A stretch of 64,000 nt of DNA from Planoprotostelium fungivorum (lineage: Eukaryota > Evosea > Variosea > Cavosteliida > Cavosteliaceae), in the NCBI GenBank assembly GCA_003024175.1, contig MDYQ01000062.1, positions 52,334-116,333 on the forward strand. The letters are read 5' to 3'. The translations under genes were made by a program, and so were the position numbers. Shown one piece after another: positions 59,172-64,000 of the stretch (the stretch's first letter is position 1; every line of letters begins with the position of its first letter). The notes below the pieces were generated by a model. It had not been told where the DNA came from. It made no database searches and saw only the letters and a program-made list of their open reading frames with translations.

Positions 59172-62100
59172 ATGAAGCTCGCTGTGTATATATTCTTAGC
59201 TTATGTATTCTATTCTGAAGCTTCTTTCTCCTCATCTTCAGGTGAGCGTGCCGAGATGGATCATTAAGTGAAATATACATCAGTCACTCTCGCCTCCTGC
59301 CAGATATCCAATACGACCAAATCTATCAGCTCTGTCTATATCGTAGACACGAGTGGTCTGTATAATGTCAGTCGCAATCCTGGACGAACGTTCAATGTCT
59401 ATAGAAACAATGACGGTTCGGGCGGCGTCATCAATAGTTGCACCAATTGCGGGGTGAGAAGACATCATCTCAACAACCCATCTAAATGAGCGTCAGTATT
59501 GTGGTGCCTACGCGGTGTTAGCTGCTTCTCCCATATTAAGAATCGATTTCGACAGCTCTCTGGCCACATCACTATTCTTCATCTCCACAGCGACTCAAGG
59601 CTGTTACCTCGTACCTTCTCAAACGACGGGAATACAGAACAATACGGTATACATCATGAGTAATGGTGAGTCATCTTCCTCTCTTCCTTCGCTCACACGT
59701 CTCAGCGACCACGAATTGTACCCTCAGAGATGCGACCATGACGGTGAGTCGTCCACTTGGCTTTTCGTCTCTGACAGATAGACAGACTTGTATGGGTATA
59801 TCGGACTGTGCGACCTGCTCTGCGAATCCATCATGTGGTTTCTGTGATGGAAGATGCACGGCGCAGAACACTGTGACGGGCAACCCGAAATATTCTCAGG
59901 TCACCTGCAACAGTTTCTCTATCAGCCCCGATCAATGCTGTCCCACGTGAGATCAGATGATGATGATCGTGATGATTCTCCGGTTGATCCTCCCTCAGAT
60001 ACGGTGACTGTACCTCTTGTGCGTCGAATTCGAACTGCGGTTGGTGTGCCGGACCGACGTCATCGTGCGTGCTCGCCTCCGCGAACGGCAGTAACGTCTG
60101 TTATACCTTCCAAACGGATCCCAATCAATGTTTCGCCACCGGTGATCAGATTAAAGCCGGTGCCATCCAAAAGAACGTGAGTTCTCGCGATGATGAGACG
60201 CGAGCTGATGATGTACGCAGGGTATATGGACAGTGGCCACGGGTGATGATCGATGTCAATTTGTTGGTCATCACTGAATAATTTTCAGCATCATCAGGGA
60301 CATTTCAATACAGTTGGGATTATCTGAAACAAGTCTGGTCGAAAGATCGATTCCAAATCGGAGCCAACCTTGGAGCTACAGTCCCTGGGGCCTTTCCCAA
60401 CGGAGCGTGGATGACTTACCAGCAGGTCTCTCAACTTCTCTTCATGGCTTACGATTCTGGAATACGTATCCTACGCATCTACACGTACTGGCCGCCTCAG
60501 TTCTATCAAGCCCTATTGGATTTCAATCGATTAGCTGCCGAGCCCATTTACCTCATTCAAGGCATTTATCCTCCAGACGAGTTGACCACGGATGCATTCA
60601 ACACCACCGCTTACACCCAAACCGTCAATCTCATCACACAAGTGGTGAACGCAGTGCACGGCCAGAAGGTCACCACTGGGTCAGGTAGGTCTGGATGTTT
60701 GAAAGACGAGATTAAGTCCTACAGGGACGGTGACTTACACGGCCGACGTATCTTTCTATGTCTTGGCTTATCTATTCTCGAACAAATGGAGCCCCTCTCT
60801 GGTCAACACGACGAACAACAACCATCCCACACCACCCTCTTATTCTCCAACCTATTTCTACGCCAGTTCGAACGCCAGCGCTTTCGAGTCGTTCTTGGCG
60901 CAGGTGAGAAAGATATCTCTCGTCTACAGAGTTGTAGTCGGATTAAACTGTATCAGGTGATGGACCAGATCGCCCTCGCTGACGCGAAATTTGCTTGGCA
61001 GCGCCCAATCTCTTTCACAAACTGGCCACCCTTAGACGAGATCTATCATCCCAACGAAGATGCAGATCAGAGCATCTACATCAACGCGTCCAACATTCTG
61101 ACCACCAGTGGATGGACCGTCGGCTCTTTTGTGTGTTACGAAGTCTATCCGTGGCAAGATTTCCTTCAATTCGAATACCTCACGTGCACCGGACCTTCCA
61201 ATCAATGGTCAGGTGGCATTCAGGTGAATCATTGTCCCTGGTTCTTCTCAGTTGATTTCCTCCAGAATTGTTCTGATACGATCGATCCGTACGCTGGTTA
61301 TCTCAAGCACTTGAAATCGCTTCACCCCAACGTTCCTGTCTTCTTGACCGAATTTGGTGTCCCAGCGTCTATGGGAAGATCTGCGGTTGATCCATCGCCC
61401 AAAGGCAGGAACGAAGGCGGAAACACAGAGACACAGCAGGGTAACATGGTGGCAGACATGCTGAGAGTTGCCTACACTTCAGGTTTCAATGGTGCCTTCA
61501 TCTTTGAGCTCATTGATGAGTGGTTCAAGCAGGTACGAGGGAGAGATGAGAAAGAGACTGACGCAATCAGTCGTGGAACATGCCATATCTAGAACAACCG
61601 TACGATCACATCGTCTTTTGGAAGAACCAATTGAATTCGGGAGAATATTACGGATTTATTTCCGTGGAATCCAGTCCTTCCATCTATATCGATGGTAATT
61701 CTCAAGACTGGAACACAGTGGCAAGAGTGAGTGGACGAGAGAACCACAGGAGATTGACAATAGGATAGAAAGTGTCAGATTCGAACGGTATCTTGAGCGT
61801 GACCAACGACGAAGAGTACGTCTACATCTCAGTCACCAAGGGAAACGACACCAACTGGGGGTTCGAGTTTGGTACGACTTTATATCTCGCTTTTGACGTG
61901 GCACCCGGTGAGATATTTTGATTGTGATGCATCTCATTCTCGATCAGGTGGCACAACTTCTTTCAACGGAACCGACGCAAAATTCTCCGTCAATAGCGAT
62001 TACCTCTTAAAGATCGACGCCAGCGGCGCCAGACTCCAAGTGAATTGGCCGTACAGTCTCTTCTCTTCTCTCTATGGGAACGTCTCCACGTCTCCACGTG

Positions 62101-62927
62101 TACCATCCAATTGGCCAACTGACAATGGTGTACTCTTTGATCAATACATTGGATTGGATCTGGGGGAGCCTTACAATTGTACCACCACTGCCTTCCGAGA
62201 TTTCAACGTCACTCAACTCGTTTTTGGCACAGACAATCGCAATTCATCCACAGGTTCTTCCCTGTCCAACTGGTACTACAACGCAGGATTTCTGGAGATG
62301 AGGATACCATGGGCTCTCTTAGGCTACCTGGATCCTTCTGGCGGCTGCTCTGGAGCTTGCGTCTACGACCAAGACATCTCCTTGCTCAGGACACTGGGCG
62401 CATCTGCACTGAACTTACAAGCTATCATTGAGAGACCATCTGCCAAGACAATCTATTCTTCTTCTTTGGCTTACACGTGGTCTTTCTGGTACAGAGACAC
62501 CATCAACTGGGTCTTCCGCAAGAAGGGAGGGTTTGGAACGATCACCACTGCTGTGGCCAGCTACAATTCTCTTCCAGACAAGTCAAGTTGTCCATCTTAC
62601 GCTGCCAAGCCCTGCCAGAGGGGTGTCACATTCAATTGCAAGATTGACCTGGGAAAGAACATCTTTCAATGCAACTTGGGGTGTGCTATTGGTGTTACCC
62701 TCTCTGTTGGAGCCTTGCTGGGAACAGTTGTAGTCATTGTCGTACTGTATGTCAGGTGAGAAGGTGATGCGAGGAGGCAATTATGTGATGCAATGAATAG
62801 GAAGAAGTTGGCCGAGAGATTTTCAGTTGGGGCTGTTGCTGATAAGGAATTGACGTCATCAGTGTTTGACATCAAGAAGGCCATAGAGGAGAGAAAGAAA
62901 AAATTATCACGCTATGTCACATTCTGA
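59172..62927 (+). CDS. PSI-domain glycoside hydrolase-like type I membrane protein
   Basis: A signal peptide (MKLAVYIFLAYVFYSEASFS) precedes a Cys-containing beta domain, then two PSI repeats: CMGISDCATCSANPSCGFCD and CTSCASNSNCGWCAG. The middle looks like a TIM-barrel glycosidase: NLGATVPGAFPNGAWMTYQQ, YDSGIRILRIYTYWPPQFYQ, LIQGIYPPDELT, SFVCYEVYPWQDFLQFEYL and VFLTEFGVPASMG, the last carrying a Glu at the usual nucleophile strand. A second beta domain of about 300 residues (SIYIDGNSQDWNTVAR, YVYISVTKGNDTNWGFEF) precedes a Cys cluster, one membrane span (GVTLSVGALLGTVVVIVVLY) and a basic tail ending LSRYVTF. It probably processes surface or food polysaccharide. Several introns; exon joins near 59450, 59760 and 60180 are uncertain. 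Confidence 0.72.
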
Positions 62928-63322
62928 TGCAATCAATAAAGAAAGGAGAGAAGATCAAGCTATTTCTGATCACAATGTGTTATAGATGGATTGTGTAAGA
63001 TCGTATCGATCTTATAAGCCCCAGTGGACTACTAGACTCTCTCTTAGGCAAAGACACAAGGAACCTCTTGGTCCTTGGATGCGCTTTGAATGTGCGTTTA
63101 TTCTATAATTTCCAACATCTACAATGATAAATAATCAGCCTGGTTATTATCCTGATTATTTACATCTACAATTCATCCGTTAATTCTACCTTTTCCCTTC
63201 GCTCTCTGTAATCCACAATGCTCAGCATGTATTTGCTCTACATCCTGACATTGTCCCCCTGGACTGTAAGCAGTGCAGCTGCTTCAGCCCATCTCTAAGG
63301 ATGACTATGTACATGCCCTTAT

Positions 63323-63383
63323 GTTATAGATGGATGATCTCACTCTTGATAACAGGGCAAAGGATTCACGAAAATGGATAACT
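63323..63383 (+). repeat. Copy 1 of a 61-bp direct repeat
   Basis: Starts GTTATAGATGGATGATCTCA and shares about 90 percent identity with 63876-63938. A shared AGGACCTGCAGAGAC follows each copy (63419-63432 here, after an extra 35 bases). A related GTTATAGATGGAT is at 62978-62990. Confidence 0.85.
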
Positions 63384-63417
63384 TGGATGGTGTATGTATG
63401 AGACCTCTCCTTACAGT

Positions 63418-63600
63418 AAGGACCTGCAGAGACGGTCTTGTCTCAAGACTGTCTCGGAGACTGTCTCTGTCCTGAAGTCGAGATGCGATTGAGACAGAGG
63501 GGTGTCTTGTCCCGTCCTGTCTCTGACCAAACCGCAAGACGAGACAAAGACAAGACAAACAAGTCTTGTCTCGGACCGTCTTGAGACCGTCTCGGTTTTA
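63418..63600. repeat. GTCTC/GAGAC-rich imperfect inverted repeat block
   Basis: Within 180 bases GTCTC or GAGAC (and CTTGTCTC/GAGACAAG) recur more than ten times on both strands, for example GAGACAGTCTC-like and AAGTCTTGTCTC. Several pair into hairpins. No coding frame here looks real. A transposable-element end or satellite is possible. Confidence 0.75.
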
Positions 63601-64000
63601 TTCTTTCTCTCTTTTTGGGGGACACCGGGAACAAACCCTTTGCAAGACCACGCACCAAGAGTAGAGAGGGAGGAAAGCAAAGACATTGAGAGATTGTGGC
63701 AAAGGCTTGACACCTGATGACCGGAGAATGAGAAGAATCTGAGATTGGTCAATAAATGCGACTCGTGCCTCTCACCTTTCTACGTCAGTAGATGTGGCGG
63801 GGCAGGAAAGCACATCAAGAGCCATCTGGGCAGGGCAATGGTGATGGTATGTTGCACTGTTGAGTTTAGCCAACTGTTATGGATGGATGATCTCACTCTT
63901 GATAGCAGGGCAAAGGATTCACAAAGATGGGCAACTTAAGGACCTGCAGAGACATAAAAATTTGTGTCTCTGTCTTGTCTTGCATTTTTCGGATCCGTCT
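63601..64000. other. Repeat-associated right edge, no supported gene
   Basis: A short plus-strand frame at 63745-63939 has CDSC...KHIKSHLG, vaguely like a zinc-finger half-site, but overlaps the direct repeat. I do not call it a gene. Confidence 0.4.
63876..63938 (+). repeat. Copy 2 of the 61-bp direct repeat
   Basis: Starts GTTATGGATGGATGATCTCA; differs from copy 1 at a few bases and lacks the 35-base interval before AGGACCTGCAGAGAC. The spacing of about 550 bp suggests duplication within a mobile or tandemly repeated unit that continues past the window end. Confidence 0.85.

Overview
The window is 64 kb of nuclear DNA from an intron-rich, gene-dense protist. Nearly every gene is broken by short GT-AG introns (mostly about 40-65 nt), intergenic gaps are tens to a few hundred bases, genes alternate strands, and the gene set is conserved eukaryotic (cohesin, proteasome, COG complex, nucleolar ribosome biogenesis) mixed with lineage-specific secreted and membrane proteins. 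PSI domains, a GtaA-type glutaminase, PQ-loop cystinosin and a RasGAP-VPS9 protein fit a free-living amoebozoan, possibly a protosteloid. The taxon is an inference; no rRNA or other taxonomic marker was seen.

0-14 kb: SMC3 (minus strand, C-terminal end beyond the window), a Sel1-repeat protein, cystinosin, NOC2, gamma-glutamyl hydrolase, cytochrome b561 and an LPCAT-like acyltransferase with EF hands. 14-27.5 kb: a RasGAP plus VPS9 protein (GAPVD1/RME-6 type), a large Ig/ASH-repeat protein that may be Cep192/SPD-2, an EED-type WD40 protein, an F-box plus 2OG-Fe(II) oxygenase fusion, a small membrane protein and an SH3 protein.

28-41.5 kb: COG5 with a minisatellite in one intron, a short orphan protein, peroxisomal-type 3-ketoacyl-CoA thiolase, a CUE-like protein, the rRNA methyltransferase SPB1/FTSJ3 with repeat-filled introns, NAA50-type acetyltransferase and a VOC-fold gene with a reading-frame break. 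41.5-49 kb: secreted Ser/Thr-rich and GPI-like proteins, a Ser/Thr kinase, proteasome beta-1 (PSMB6), a single-pass membrane protein and a decayed copy of its tail.

49-64 kb: a NEK kinase, a GtaA-like glutaminase with a Cys-rich insert, TMEM147, a triose-phosphate/nucleotide-sugar transporter-family protein, a four-TM orphan and a PSI plus glycoside-hydrolase-like membrane protein. The last kilobase is a GTCTC/GAGAC-rich repeat region with a 61-bp direct repeat.

Themes across the window: E2F-like TTTGGCGGGAA sites lie in the promoters of SMC3, the Cep192-like/EED pair and NEK, so cell-cycle genes may share control. At least six genes have their TAA stop codon inside an AATAAA polyadenylation hexamer. 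Convergent neighbours are as little as 18 nt apart. Several very short introns appear to skip the first AG, and three carry the same 18-bp palindrome. Exon joins were made by eye; spans given are start codon to stop codon including introns.
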